Shown here one piece after another: positions 40,061 to 53,304 of a stretch of DNA of 64,000 nucleotides. Location: assembly GCA_013365365.1 (NCBI GenBank), contig JABVXU010000105.1:12501-76500 (forward strand), written 5' to 3'. The translations under genes were made by a program, and so were the position numbers. The stretch comes from Cruorifilaria tuberocauda (lineage: Eukaryota > Nematoda > Chromadorea > Rhabditida > Onchocercidae). The notes beneath the pieces are model-generated. The model was not told the DNA's origin and did not search any database. It was given only the letters and a program-made list of their open reading frames with translations. Position 1 is the first letter of the stretch; each line of letters opens with the position of its first letter.

Positions 40061-43000
40061 TTATAAATCAGTAAAGTATAAATTTATGCAGAAAAGAAAA
40101 AAATTATGGTAAAAATAAAATAATGACCTTTTTATAAGTTCATCCGATTCATGCTTTTGTGCTATAACTCGAATGACATCAAGCACCTCATCTGTGATTT
40201 TCACAAATTCTTCGGTACTGAATCCATTTTTCGTAAGTTGAACCCAATGCGGCATTTCTAGGTGATAAAATAAGTTTAGTGATGTTTCCAGATAAAAGTG
40301 AACTTTATTTCACATTGAGGCATAAAGGAAAGATTCGCGATACAATTATTTCTACATTTTAAGTATATGTGATCAGGAATTGATACATTTAAATTTTGAA
40401 CAGAATTATTCGATTTAAACCTTCTCAAACCTGTTAGTCTATAATTTCTAGCAAAATTTTATTTCTTATTTCTCTTTATTTATTTCTCAAACTAATATTT
40501 TAAATTCACATCTCTTTTCATTAAAGTCATAAATTCACTCAAAACTCAAAAATTTCGAATAAACGATTATAAAAGACTAGTGGATTAAAAGTCAGTGGTC
40601 CTGTAATTCTTTACTTTGAGACTAAAGTAATATTTCGAAGAACATTACTTGCTGTCATCGTTTCTCTGAACACTTTAATTGCATTCTTTACGATTTTCCA
40701 TTCTTTCACGCGTCGCCAACGTTTTGTCTTTTTAGAGAATTCAGATCTACTAGACTTCCCTGAAATTTTTCAAAGAAGAAAATTTTTAGAAAAAACAAAA
40801 CAATATAATTAAATCTCTTTTAATAAAACAAATTTCAAAACATTAAATATAGTTCTTTACAATATCACGGAAGAAGTACAATGATATGATGAATGGCAGT
40901 GTGGTCATAGAACGATTATACACATGATTTTTCCACATCTACTATTGAAATGTTGCATATCTTCTGACAAAAGAAATTTAAAATATTATTAATTCAATCT
41001 AAGCTTCCGCAAACTTTGTTTAAGCAGAGGACGCACTGATACCTTTCATAAATTAATAATGTCTAATTTACTGCATCATTTTATTAAAAGATCCTACAGA
41101 TAAATAAATATTTTAAGTTTACCAATTGTATGATATAAAACTGGCGTTATGAAACCCGCATGATAAAGCCGTCTTACAATACTTCGGCTCGCCGCCCAGA
41201 AAGCTTTTTTTTGATCCAAACCAAAACCAGAACCAAAAAAGTGCGAAGCTGGTAGGTAACTGATCGTCATAAAAACATGATGACAATTTTCATCTGTAGC
41301 ATTCAATTCAAACTGCTGCTCTGTCGTTAATCTGATAACTTAAAAACATGGGAATCACTGAACTTCACAGATCAAATATGAACAATTGATTATATTACAT
41401 TGTACATAACAGACTTATTACAGTCATATTTTTACAATTGCCTTAATCAAGCTGAACTATCCCAAACTTTGAAAAAGCTGACTTTCTCATCAAGTACTTT
41501 CAATTTTGCTAAATATCGTATAATAATTAAAATTTATCTAATGAAGAACATGAAAAATCATCAACAACTTTTTGCAGACCTATTCAGCTGCGGATGATTA
41601 TTCATAATAAGTAGCAATTAACTCACCATTGGTATTTTTGACGCACTCCAGATTTGTATGCATAAGCCAGCTCATTAAAAATTCCATATAACATGGGTTT
41701 TCGAAAAATTCCCCCTCGATACCATCGACTGTCACTTGTTCATGGATAGCTCTGTAAGATTTTGAAATAAATACTTCTAACTTGTGATTGTCAGCAATTG
41801 CCAAGCAAATCATAATAAAATAAAGATATGATACACCTTTAACCAAGTTTCATTAACCGAGATGCTTACGCAACTTAAGAATTCATGAAATTCAATTCTT
41901 GATCAAAAAACTTAAGTATAAAGAAGAAATCATAAATAAGGAAAAACAAGTAACAAAAACCAAAAACTTTGGAAAACAAAATCGAAATTGCGAAAGCATC
42001 TATTTCTGGCTAACCTTGTGGATGTGGCTGTCGAGGACGCCGAGACTTTTTCTTGCACGCGTTTATTATTCAACAGTGAAGTTTCTTTCAACACTGGTAT
42101 AGGTCCATTTGGATCAATCACAGAAGGCTGTATTTCCGTTTCACCCAGCAAATATGGTCTTAATTGTTGACTAAAAAAAATATCCGTCATGATGATGTCA
42201 TTATCTTGTAAGATGAAGATTTGCCCAGCAAATGTAATGTGTAGCTACGTTAAAGTAGGCAAGATTAAATTAATTTCTAGAAAAAGGAAATTACTGTCAA
42301 ATCATGAATCAAAATCAGAAGAGGATTGAAATTTTCTTAATTTATAAAATAACTAATGAATAAGCAAACAACTTACAAGATTCCCTCGGTCACAGTGACA
42401 AAACATCTGGATTTCCGTCTGGAGAGTCTTTTCAAATACATTTCATAATTAGAGGTTTTGATAACAGTACAGAGTTGAATTACACTACCGACATCGTAGT
42501 AGTATACGCCATTATCGTCTAAATGCTTCCATAAATTCGTTTTCGCCGCGTTATGAAGCACAACATTACCAATGGCGTAATAATGCTGCTTACGCTACAA
42601 TAATCACACTTTATTATCTTGAAACCTAAAGGACGAAATTGTGATGTTTCTGGGCAACTAAAACTGTTAAACCTTTCAAAATAACTTACGTATGAATATG
42701 AATGCACTCTAACTTTTCTTTGTGCGCAGGAACGCATCAGTTGCCAAAATTTTCCATCACTGCAATGCGAGTTATCAATTTAAAGATCTAATCAAACCGT
42801 CCTAACAATCATCATTCTCTTCAATAACCTTATGTAGTCCTTTTCAATTTTCAATAAATGCATCAAAACAGTTGCACTTGATAACGAATAATACAGTTTG
42901 AAATGATAAACTGCACTTTACATTTCTTCATATGTAAAGTATTGTAAAAATTCTTTCTCAAAGGGTAAAAAGAGAATATTTTGTTACAGAACCAGAAGAA

Positions 43001-43207
43001 ATAGTAAAGAAAACATTATATAAAAAATAAGGAATTGTGAACAGTGATAAGATATCACAACTACACTTACTTGATAATTTCATTTTCAATCTTTTCATCA
43101 GATGAATCCAACTGGATTATCTCTACTTCACTGTCATTCCCGCTACACCGGCTATCGGAAAAGTTTCCACCACTACCAAGACAAGCAGATTCGTTTTTTG
43201 CAGTCAT
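40061..43207 (-). CDS. Uncharacterised protein with a divergent double-stranded RNA-binding-like domain
   Basis: I do not recognise this gene. Exons with consistent phases: 43207-43075, 42762-42691, 42596-about 42374, 42237-about 42013, about 41752-41628, about 41331-41123 and 40258-40061 (reading to a TAA). The start is Ser/Asp/Glu-rich and acidic. The C-terminal third resembles a dsRBD: a first helix in NPCYMEFLMSWLMHTNLE, strands around HHVFMTISYLPA, then FFGSGFGLDQKKAFWAASRS and IVRRLY, the Gly-x-Gly and Lys-Lys/Ala-Ala pattern of the dsRBD C-terminal helix. Some nuclear RNA factors such as CDKN2AIP and NKRF have similar weak dsRBDs, but no orthology is claimed. The join 42374/42237 is out of phase with the best donor. 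It lies just upstream of the gld-2-like gene on the same strand; phases argue they are separate genes. An acceptor lies 34 bases before the ATG. Confidence 0.6.
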
Positions 43208-45219
43208 ACTAAAAACATCTCTCGCTGCACGTCTTATATTTCTGAAGAAATACAGATAAATTTACATATTCTCCACATCAGTTCTTCACATCGTTTGTTC
43301 GTAAAGTTAGAGAAAACAAACAAATTACGCTCTTCATTTATATCATTATGATAAAAAAAAAATGCAGCGGTTGATCGTCTAATTAGAGGATGCCACTGCT
43401 GCGAGAATGGATAGTTGGAAGTGCTGTACATATATCAAATCCTAAGTCGATGTTATTCAGGTAGTAAGAAATGAAACAAATGACAGTCATAAAAAGAACA
43501 CCGAAATCAGATTCTAATAAGATGAAAAACACAGAGTAGACATAAGTTAGATGAAATTACGGAGGTGTAACACTTTTCATCTTACATTAGACAGAGAAAC
43601 TGTTATTCAGAAAGTTCCTTTCCCTAACAATGCTTTTTACCACGATGGAATATATAGAGACCATTGATTTTTCTTACAAAGTATATATTTTTTTACCGCT
43701 AGTGTATTCACATTACCTTATCGTTCTAATCACATCTAATCACATCATGCTTCTATTAAGGTAATTACAATCATTTTCCTTTTGATGAACTTCTTTATTG
43801 CCTATATTTTAAGCAGTATCCAAGCATTATTTATTGAAATCGGAAAGTCTGCATATTGTATTAGGTGAATCTCGGAATTTATTAAGAAATGTTAATTAAT
43901 CCATCTCAGCATAAGATTCCCAAACCTAATTAAACATCCCTATGAAATTATAATCTCGCACTTGCGTGTAACTCGTCTTTTTATGTCTTGTAAAGTAATA
44001 ACTGCATGTTTATGCTGTTGGAACTGTATTGTGAATGTAATTCAGTCTAAGAAGAAGAGGTATTTCAGTTCTAGAACGGAAAAAACAAGTTTACTATGCT
44101 TAGACGTGGTATTAATTAACATAGATGAACTTGGGAAAACAATAGAAGTGATTGGATAAAACAAAAAAATTAAGATTACAAAAGACATAGGAAACTCTCA
44201 GAGAAACTCCCGGAAAATCTTATAGAATACTACTTACAGCATCCCTTACCTAAATTATAACACGAACAACTGTTCCTAAATAATTTTGCAAAATTTTACA
44301 CGAATTTCACTTTAAAACGCGGCCGCACGTTTTTAACGTCGTTCAATAGAAACGTTCACCGATTTGGTCTTTCCTTTTATCATTATGAATTAATTTATCG
44401 TGCATTTATGGGTGTGAAATTTGGGGCTAACAGATTCTCCGAGAAATTTGAATTTTTATTAAAATTAAAATTAATTCAGGCTTAGGTACAAACTGTTACT
44501 GACGTCCGTTGCATGCTCATAGAATTGTTTCAGTTTTGCACAAATCGTTCTCATCGTCTCTTATTCTCATGTAAGTAAACAGTTGATTTAACTTCTCTCT
44601 CTCACTAATTCATTCATAATATTTGATAATATATGGAGAAGTTAATCCGGTTGTGCTACGAAGATAGCGAATTAATTGTTTATTGATGCTAATTAACAAT
44701 TCGCATTTGTCAAGAAAATTTTTGGCAATGGCATTGTTGACAAGAAATCAAAGCTAGCATTATTCAAAGTATCGGTGGTGATATGCAAATTGACTTTGTT
44801 TTATGTGAATCTACAGAAGCTCTTCTAATGAAATTTCAATTATTCAAAATATAAGTGATTTTCGAATAGCTTAATTGCACTTTGAATTGGTTGAAGACAA
44901 AGTGTGAATTTCCACATATCAGTTATCACTTTATATTTTTTTTATAACAGCGTAATAAGAATTCCATATTTTGGAAGATTTTTTCTTTTGCTCTTTCCAC
45001 AACGATATGGAAGGATTACTGTTGGAAAAAACGAAATTGTCAAAATACACCACAAAGGGTCGCTGCTAAAAAAGACAAACTGCGTTAGCTGAGCAGTCTG
45101 TTTAATTGAAATAGTTTCCGAAAAATGCATTAATAAATATGCGCATTCCAACGGATTTTCAAGTTAATTGCAGAGTAAATGTCACTGCTAGCTAAACAAA
45201 ATCATATTGTATTTTGCAG
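43208..45219. promoter_or_regulatory. Divergent intergenic region upstream of the aminopeptidase gene
   Basis: About 2 kb between two divergent 5' ends. No gene seen: the open frames at 43962-44159, 44904-45092 and 44942-45151 lack any family feature. It ends with the acceptor ATTTTGCAG at 45219, 29 bases before the aminopeptidase ATG. Confidence 0.5.
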
Positions 45220-45248
45220 CATCATTTAAAATAATATCAAGAACAAAG

Positions 45249-48200
45249 ATGTCTTTGTCTTGTGTTATGCCAATGAAATTTGAGCGTTTGCCAGAATTGG
45301 TTAAACCGACGCATTATGCTCTAACCTTGTCGCCGGATCTTAAAAATTTTACTTTCCGTGGACAGGAGACGGCTGATATCGAAGTTAGTTGCTTTGTTAT
45401 CAGTAAAGTTTCGCTTATATATATTTCCTTTAAGTCAATCTTCACAAAATTGATCTTATCAAAATTTCAATTTATGTACATCTGTAAACATTTAATTCTT
45501 TGGTAGTTATTAAAAGACATAAACATAACCAGTATTTTATATTTAAAAAGAATTTGAGGATTGCTGATATTTTTATGAAATAAATCTGCTATAAGAAAAA
45601 AAAGGGCATGTAAATGAAGAACGACAATAAGTTTCATCTAGTTCAAGATTTTTCATTCGTTATAGATTTTAAAAGACACGGATTACTTAAAGTTGCATTC
45701 AAGTGAAATTGATATCAAGAGGGCTCAACTTACATTGAGTGATGGATCAGGTAAGTTTTTCAACATTATTTCTGTAAAAAATGTACAGAAAGCATTTGTT
45801 TGTAATTCATACAAATATATACAAATAAAACATGCAATAATTGCTTAGAATGGTCAAAATTTGAAAAAGAGTGACTATTAGTTTTCATTACTAAATCTTT
45901 CTAAACAGGTTAGATTTTTCTTTTGCTTTGATTTGTTTAAATCGTTTTTTACTTGACGAATAAGAATCAGTTTTTGCGAGGTCTTTTCCTTCAGTGTTGC
46001 AAGATCTTGGTATAGAATATGATAAAAGGTGGACAACTGTAACGCTAAAATTGCCCAAGCATATTTCTCCTCAAAAAGCAAAAGTTTCTCTGGACTTTAT
46101 GGGTGAGTTGAATGAAAAAATGAGAGGCTTTTACCGATCAAACTACAAAGATGAGGATGGAAAGGAATGTTATTTAGCTTCTACACATTTTGAAGTATGT
46201 TTTTTCCAATTATATGTTATTGAATAATTTAAGGACTTCTAGTCTTTTCCTTTCTCTCATATTTGGATATCTTTCAGTTCCAGTTACAGATTCATTTTTC
46301 TCACCACTTGTAGCCCTGATGTTTTTCCTAGCTTTATTTTTGTTTAATTAAATTATGATTCTAGAGCACGCATGCTAGGCTTGCATTTCCTTGTTGGGAC
46401 GAACCTATTTACAAAGCAAAGTTCGACGTTACGCTTATAGTGGATGAAGAGCTTACAGCACTTTCGAATATGGTAACTATGATTTCCATTACTGATGTAT
46501 TTTGAGAACTCGATACTTTTTTTAAAAAATTATTAAAATCAGTTTTTCATCTAAGTTAATAAATTTAAGAAAAAGAGTTTCATGATTAAATCGATGAATT
46601 ATAATTCTGTGAATGAATTGATCAACTGAACTCTTGTGGTTTCCATATTTCATTTCAATGCTTTATAGTGATAAGAGTGAAGTAATTGGTAAACTTTAGA
46701 GGCATTGAAAAAGTGAATATTTTGATAAATGTATTTGCATATCGCTATAAAGTAGGTCACATCATTTGTAGGATTTCAGAAATAAATGCTTGCAACAGTT
46801 TAGCATGATTTGTGAGCAATTTCAACTCAACTTCATTTGTATAATTTCCAATTATAATAACTGCAGAATGTAATAAGCGAAACAAAGGTCGACGATAAGA
46901 AAGTGGTAAAATTTGCAACTACGCCATTAATGTCAACATATCTTGTTGCATTTGCTGTTGGTCGACTGGAATATATCGAGGTAGGTAATTAAAAAAAATT
47001 TATCCAGGTTGTTGAAATTTTGCAAAAAATCTACTATTAACAAGCAATTTTATTTATTTGATTTGAATGGTCTTGTTGATTTTCAATTTTTTAGGAACTT
47101 ATTAATTTATATGTTCTTGATAACAATGACTCTTAATGAAAACTAATAGAAGCACATTTTGTACAGAGATTATATGTTGTAAACCCATGTTTGTAGGCAG
47201 TATTTTAATATTCATGTAGAAATCTAATAGCTGATACAATCTTGATATATTCTCTTTTTATAGAGTAAAACAAATGGAGGTTGCTTAGTACGGATATATA
47301 CAGTAGAGGGTAAAAAGAATCAGGGAAAGTTTTCACTTGAAGTTGCAATAAAAGCGCTTGATTGGTACAGTGAATGGTTTGGTATCGATTATCCGTTACC
47401 CAAATGTGATCTCTTAGCTATCCCCGATTTCAGCATGGGTAATAATTTTATCTTTTGCATTAATTCGAAGTTGAATTGAACAACCGTAAATTAATTGTAA
47501 ATAAAGTGTTCAACTGCTTGTCAGATAATTCAGTTGAAATTTATCGACTAACTCAGCGAACTAAAATGCATTAAGAACACTTAATGTTGACAGCATTTTA
47601 AGATCTTTCAATTCTTCAGTTTTGAACTGTGTTTTTAGGTGCAATGGAAAACTGGGGACTAGTGATATATCGAGAAGTTGCATTGCTAGTTGATCCTACC
47701 AAATCTTCCACAAGACAGAAATCTCGTATCGCACTTGTTGTCGCTCATGAACTTGCTCATCTTTGGTTTGGCGATCTTGTTACAATGGTTGGTTGCTCTA
47801 AATTAACTATTTGGTAATAATATTATTTGACTTTTAATTGGAAGTCTAAATTTATATGAAGAAGTAACGCTATTATTGTTGATTGGTCTATGTAATTTGC
47901 GAAATTATGATGATATGAATTTCAATAATCCAGTAAATGTCCAGTGTAATTTAACAGAAGTGGTGGACCGATTTGTGGTTAAAAGAAGGCTTTGCTTCAT
48001 TTATGGAGTACATGTTTGTTGGTACTAATTACCCAGAGTTTAAAATATGGCTTCATTTTGTTAATGATGAACTTGCATCGGGTTTTGACTTAGATGCTTT
48101 GCGAAGCTCTCATCCCATCGAGGTTTGTTTTTGTGAACGTACATGACTATATGTATTTTTTTTACCTCTGACTTTTGCTATCCAAGAATCTTGTGTATTT

Positions 48201-51200
48201 TAAGAGAAAAAATAACAATTCAGTTGAAGCCCAGAACAGGGTTAACATTGTAAAGTTCGCTTTTATGAAATCAAATATTATCAGAATAGCTATAGGTCTC
48301 CAACATGTTATAAATTACCATCCAATTCTACCTAAGAAAATTGTTTTATTATAAGAAAATGCGTGAATAAGAAAAGATTTTTTATATGCTTTCAAAAATT
48401 TCCGAAGAACGTGCTTATCGAGCAATCAGCACTTGCATCGATCATTGAGTAATCTACAAAAATGTATTTGGCTTTTCAGGTTGAAATAGATAATCCTAAT
48501 GAAATGGATGAAATCTATGATAACATAACGTATGCAAAGTCAAATTCAGTTATTCGAATGTTGTGCAATTATTTGGGCGAAGAGACATTCCAAAAAGGAT
48601 TGCGAATATACCTCAAGAGATTCCAGTATAGCAATGCAGTCACTGTTGATTTATGGAATTCCCTGAGTGAAGCTTCCGGTCAGGTAAGCTTCATGATTTT
48701 CTCCTGTTTATTTCCTTTTTATTTTGAGCAGTTGGAACTAAAATTCATTTAATATTCTGACTGACTGAATTATTGTCGTTTCTTTTTTATACAAAGAATT
48801 TGTGCAAAGAATATAACATAGTGGATTTTCCATTCTTCCATTTTTTATTTTGTTTTGAATTTTGTCATCTGTAAATTTTGAACAACAAATTTCGATGATA
48901 CGAAATCTTTATTACGGTATTTTAGTGTCTCAAATATTCAGGATATTGAAACACTAATGTCAACGTGGACGAGACAAATGGGATATCCTCTTGTTAGCGT
49001 CAGTCAAACAATTGACGGGAAAAAAAGAACCCTAAAGATGAGCCAGAAAAGATTTCTGGCTGATGGCACCACTGATGAAAAGAATCCACTATGGCAGGTT
49101 CCAATTGTTTTCCAATTATATTTTTATCATATAACACTTCGATATTATACGGTTTCCAACATTTAAATTTATACATCTACATTACTTTCACAAATTCACA
49201 ATATCATTCATTATTTCCATCAGTTAAAAAACAAGTTTGATTAGCCATCAAAGACTTGTAAAAATTTAGAAAATAATTATTGGTAACTTGGTTTTTATTG
49301 GTTATTTTAAGATAAATTTCCAAATCATTGCATTTACAGATTCCAATCACGATCTCTGTATCTTCTGAACCGAATAAAATAAAAGAAAGAGTTCTGATGA
49401 AAGAATTTAATCAAGATGTTACGATTAATGATGTAAATCTTGGAGAATGGATAAAGGTAATATTTATATCTTAAAATGGGAATAAGATTAAAAAGTTTCA
49501 ATTCTTTGTTTCGAGCATACAGTAAGTAGATCATTTGCTGGTTCACTTTTAATTTGGCTACTTTATCCGAAGCAACTCATCAACGTTATTTTCAGCCTTA
49601 GTGTTATCTGATTGGGAATAAAATATTTTTGAATATTTACTTATCATTGTTCTGTAAAACATATTCAGATGCTTTAGAATTACTTTTTGCAATTGGAGCC
49701 GTAGAAGTAGGTGGATTGCGCAAATGCATGTTTAACGAAGACTTTATTTTCCATGAAGTTTTACTGAAGAAATATTACAGCTGAATGTCGGAAGTGCAGG
49801 TTTTTATCGTGTTTTATATTCACACGATATGCTACAAGCTCTTTTGCCCGATTTTTCATCGAAAAAGATTCCTGTACTTGACCGATTTGGCATTGCAAAT
49901 GATATATTTGCATTAGTAAGGATTTTTTTTCTAACGATATTTTTCCTCCTTGCTACGGTTTTCAAACTTTGATCAGTTGCGTTAGATTAATGGTTTAATA
50001 TCATTAATCTAAGGCAATTGATCAAAGTTATCATAAATGCATTATTCAAAATTTTTAGGTGAAATCTGGGCGAGAATCAGCGCAACAATTTTTGTCGCTC
50101 CTTGAATCATGCTCGAATGAAGATGACTACACGGTGTGGACTACTCTTGATGCAGGTAACTCTAGAAATCGGCATAGCAGTTTTGTCACAGAAATAAAAA
50201 AATTTTGAAACCAGAGTTTTATCACTTATCCTGAAATTAATATAGAGAATGAACTACTTTATTTTTTTTTGAATCGTTTTTGAAAAACAAATATAAGCGG
50301 AAGTTTCAGGCATTTCTGCGCTATCAAATGTATTATCACATCATGATTCCCTTGTGCGTCTGAAATTTAATAAATTTATTATTCAAATTTTGACACCAGT
50401 GGCAAATCGGCTTGGTTGGGAAGTGAAACCAAATGAAGGTGCATTTGAAAATTATACATTTTTCGAAAATGAGCAAAAGCATTTTGACATTCACAAAAGG
50501 ATTTTTTTCATATAAATTTTGTTGCTATCCAAAAAAAACGAATTTTCTACAGATTGCAAAAAATTTCAAGTATTTTATCAATATTTATCTTATAAAATCT
50601 CTTCAGATTCCCAAGTAACATTATTGCGAGCACTAATTCTTGGTCGATTAGGTCGTTGTGACCATGAAGAAACTATTAAAACAGCCAGACAGAAGTTTCT
50701 AGAACACATTAGAAACAAAACTGAACTTCATCCGGATTTGCGACTTACAGTATGTTTGTAAATATGGTTTTTTCACCAAGTGAAATAAACATTAATTTTT
50801 TAAAACGAAATTTAATTTTAAACGTTTTGTCGTAATATTTAATATTGGATATTTTGCAGATATACGGAATGATGGGAAGACATTATGGCAGAGAGGGATT
50901 TCAAGAATTGAAAAAGGTTTAGTATTCTACTTTCAATTTGCTTCAGATTACCATCCAGTATTGCAGTATTATATTCAGCACTATTTTATTTTTGTAATCG
51001 GCTCGCAATACATCCTCCTGCCTAATGAGAAGCGATAACTTAAAATACAAACTTTATTTTTCTTTAAACACGCTTTAGTTATTTCAAGTTTTCTTTTTTA
51101 ATATCAGGAAATAAAAAAAAATGTTTACAACTCGATTTGCAATCAGTATACTGCATGCCCGATTAGATTGCATATCAAGAAGTTTTGAAATATAGCATTA

Positions 51201-52386
51201 CTTTCCGATTAATCTTGATTTCCTTATTGTATTTGTTATGATAATTGCAGATTTACGAAACCGTGGGATTCGGTGAAGTAGAACGAAATTGTATTGTAGC
51301 AATGCCACAAACATCCGATGTGGAATTGTTGAAAGAAGTTTTCGAATACGGCATTAAAAATGTAATCTTTATGTCAGCTTGTGGATAATTGACTTCAATA
51401 GTATTACCTAAAAGTTGTTACTCAACATCATGCAACTTTTAGTTAGTCGAGCGTTAAACGATAGAATAAATGTAACAGTTTTAAATACAATTTATTTGAA
51501 GTTCATATTTTGTTTTTGAGAGAAAAACCCAGTGATTTGACGAAGTTTTTCATTTTTTTCTCTTCATCTGACCATGCAAGAGCTTCGCTTTTCGCCATCA
51601 TAAAGTTATCATAAAATTCACTTTCAGCAAAAAATATTTTAGGGCAAAGTTCGGCCTCAGGACATAATTTATCTCTTTTATGGTGCGTGTGTGAACAAAT
51701 GTGGGCAAGATTTCGTTTGGAAATATTTCAAAGTGAATATTTTAATTTTTTGAAAAACAGTACAATTTTTTTTTGTTTACTTTCACGTCTCGTAAAATTT
51801 CAATTTTTTCTTGTCGGGATTAGAAATCATGGGAAATATTACTTTTAACATTTTCGATAATGTAATCGTTTTTTTTTTCAGGATTCCACCAAACTACTGC
51901 TTCAAAAATTTGGTGGCGCAAACAGTTCACTTTTTCAGCATTGTTTTAAAACTAGTGCTGATTGTCAGTGTTCCAGTCAAATGGTAAAAGAAGTTGAGGT
52001 AATTAATTCATCTTTGCTCAAAATTACGTATAATTTTTACATGAGATTAGCAATTCAAAAATCTTATAATAAATTGATAGTATTTTCTGCAATATATAGA
52101 GCCTTTGTGATTGCAGTTATGTGTGTAGCTTGCTGGTATTTTATTTTTCTTTAAAGAGTCCAGTTTTTACTAAATTTAACTGTACCGAAATAAAGAATAA
52201 AAGTGATGTAGTTAGAAATTTTTGTTTTCAATTCAGAACTTTGTTTGCTCTTGTCTGGAAGAAGATGAAGTTCGAACGCTTGATCGTACCACGCGACAAA
52301 TCATTGAATCAGTTTATTTGAACGAGCAACTGTTGAAGCGCAACGTCGAAGTTATTGGTGAATTCCTTGTTAATGGAGATTTCTAA
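45249..52386 (+). CDS. pam-1: Puromycin-sensitive aminopeptidase (M1 zinc metallopeptidase, PAM-1-like)
   Basis: Cytosolic zinc aminopeptidase that removes N-terminal residues from peptides; C. elegans PAM-1 acts in early-embryo polarity and meiotic exit. Twenty exons join in phase to 878 residues (human PSA 919): 45249-45383, 45666-45750, 45995-46194, 46365-46472, 46867-46980, 47264-47438, 47639-47787, 47958-48122, 48480-48683, 48942-49097, 49340-49456, 49781-49915, 50059-50155, 50310-50438, 50607-50749, 50860-50916, 51251-51361, 51643-51732, 51882-51998, 52237-52386. The exopeptidase motif GAMEN is at residues 273-277. Zinc ligands are H309 and H313 of HELAH and E332 in WLKEGFASF, with the exact M1 spacing. 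The exon at 51643 ([16 protein letters not shown]) is easily missed because the preceding donor reads through to a nearby stop; it restores the C-terminal ERAP1-like domain. Start chosen at the first ATG after a splice acceptor; MPMKF nine codons later is an alternative. Confidence 0.96.
49965..50029. repeat. 28-base-arm inverted repeat in an aminopeptidase intron
   Basis: Arms 49965-49992 and 50002-50029 pair over 28 bases with two mismatches around a 9-base loop. It lies between the exons ending at 49915 and starting at 50059. No terminal target duplication or transposase is seen; it may be a small MITE remnant or a simple foldback. Confidence 0.85.
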
Positions 52387-53304
52387 AGCAATTCTTACTC
52401 ACAGTTAGATTGGATATCGGTTAATTTTTGTTTTTTTTTTTTGAAATCGTTCGGCATTGCTTAAGGCTATTTTCGAAATTTTAATTTGAAGTTTGGAAAA
52501 GAAATTCGCAAAAGTTTAGAATGAAGCAGTCCACATAATTTTTTGCAGTGGATTTTAACTGCGTTATTTATTTTCTTCAAAATGCTCTTTATTTACTGTC
52601 TTTTTTCTTTTCTCTTTCTTTTTTGCCTATAGTATGCCTTGTTGGACAAACTTTTCATGTTTTTAAGTTGCATATTCATTTAAAAACTTGCTTGGTTCCT
52701 ACGGTTTCTATCGGGAACGTTAAAAGTAAGGAGTTTTTTTCTATCTTTTATATCTTGTATCTTTAATTTTATATTTTATATCTTTTATATTATGGAAATT
52801 AAGAGAATTTAAAAATGTTTCAAGAAATAATTATTGTTGAGTTGAAATTTTCGTTCATTTGCTAGCTGGCATTTCATCCTTCATTTAATAAACTTTGATT
52901 TGCATTTCAAATTGTGATTTTCCATGCTACATTACAACTTTGATAGTTTAACATGAAGATATTACTTGAGTAAACTTGCTTGACCATAACTATCAAACAT
53001 AAGAAGAGCATGATTTCGTTCTTTTCAATTTATTTACAAGAAATGATGAAAAATTACATTTGATCGTTATGCATTATGCTGATATTAATAGCTGAGGAAT
53101 GTTCTGGTTGTTGACATATATTCTGGTGGTAACGGTGTCATTGATTGTGATGCTGTATTACTACCTGGTCGCGGTGGTTGTTCGAAAACATTTTGGAAGA
53201 CCGGAATCGTTGGATATGAGCTTGCTTGACTACTGGAGCGTTTTGCTGCGCCCTGGAATGAAAATGTATGAAAAAATTAACACAGGATTTTGTATTTTTG
53301 TAAC
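52387..53304. other. Convergent 3' region with an undecided small membrane-protein frame
   Basis: Lies between the 3' ends of the aminopeptidase (plus) and the first claudin-like gene (minus). A plus-strand frame at 53099-53314 encodes 71 residues with one strong hydrophobic segment followed by a basic, Pro/Ser-containing stretch. Its base composition is less AT-rich than its surroundings, but no family match or partner exon is seen. It overlaps the claudin-like 3' end by 10 bases. Confidence 0.4.

Noticed and set aside
51362..51890. Apparent truncation of the aminopeptidase C-terminus
   Set aside because: An in-frame stop soon after 51361 suggested a broken gene, but a hidden exon (51643-51732) with matching family sequence restores the frame to 52386.
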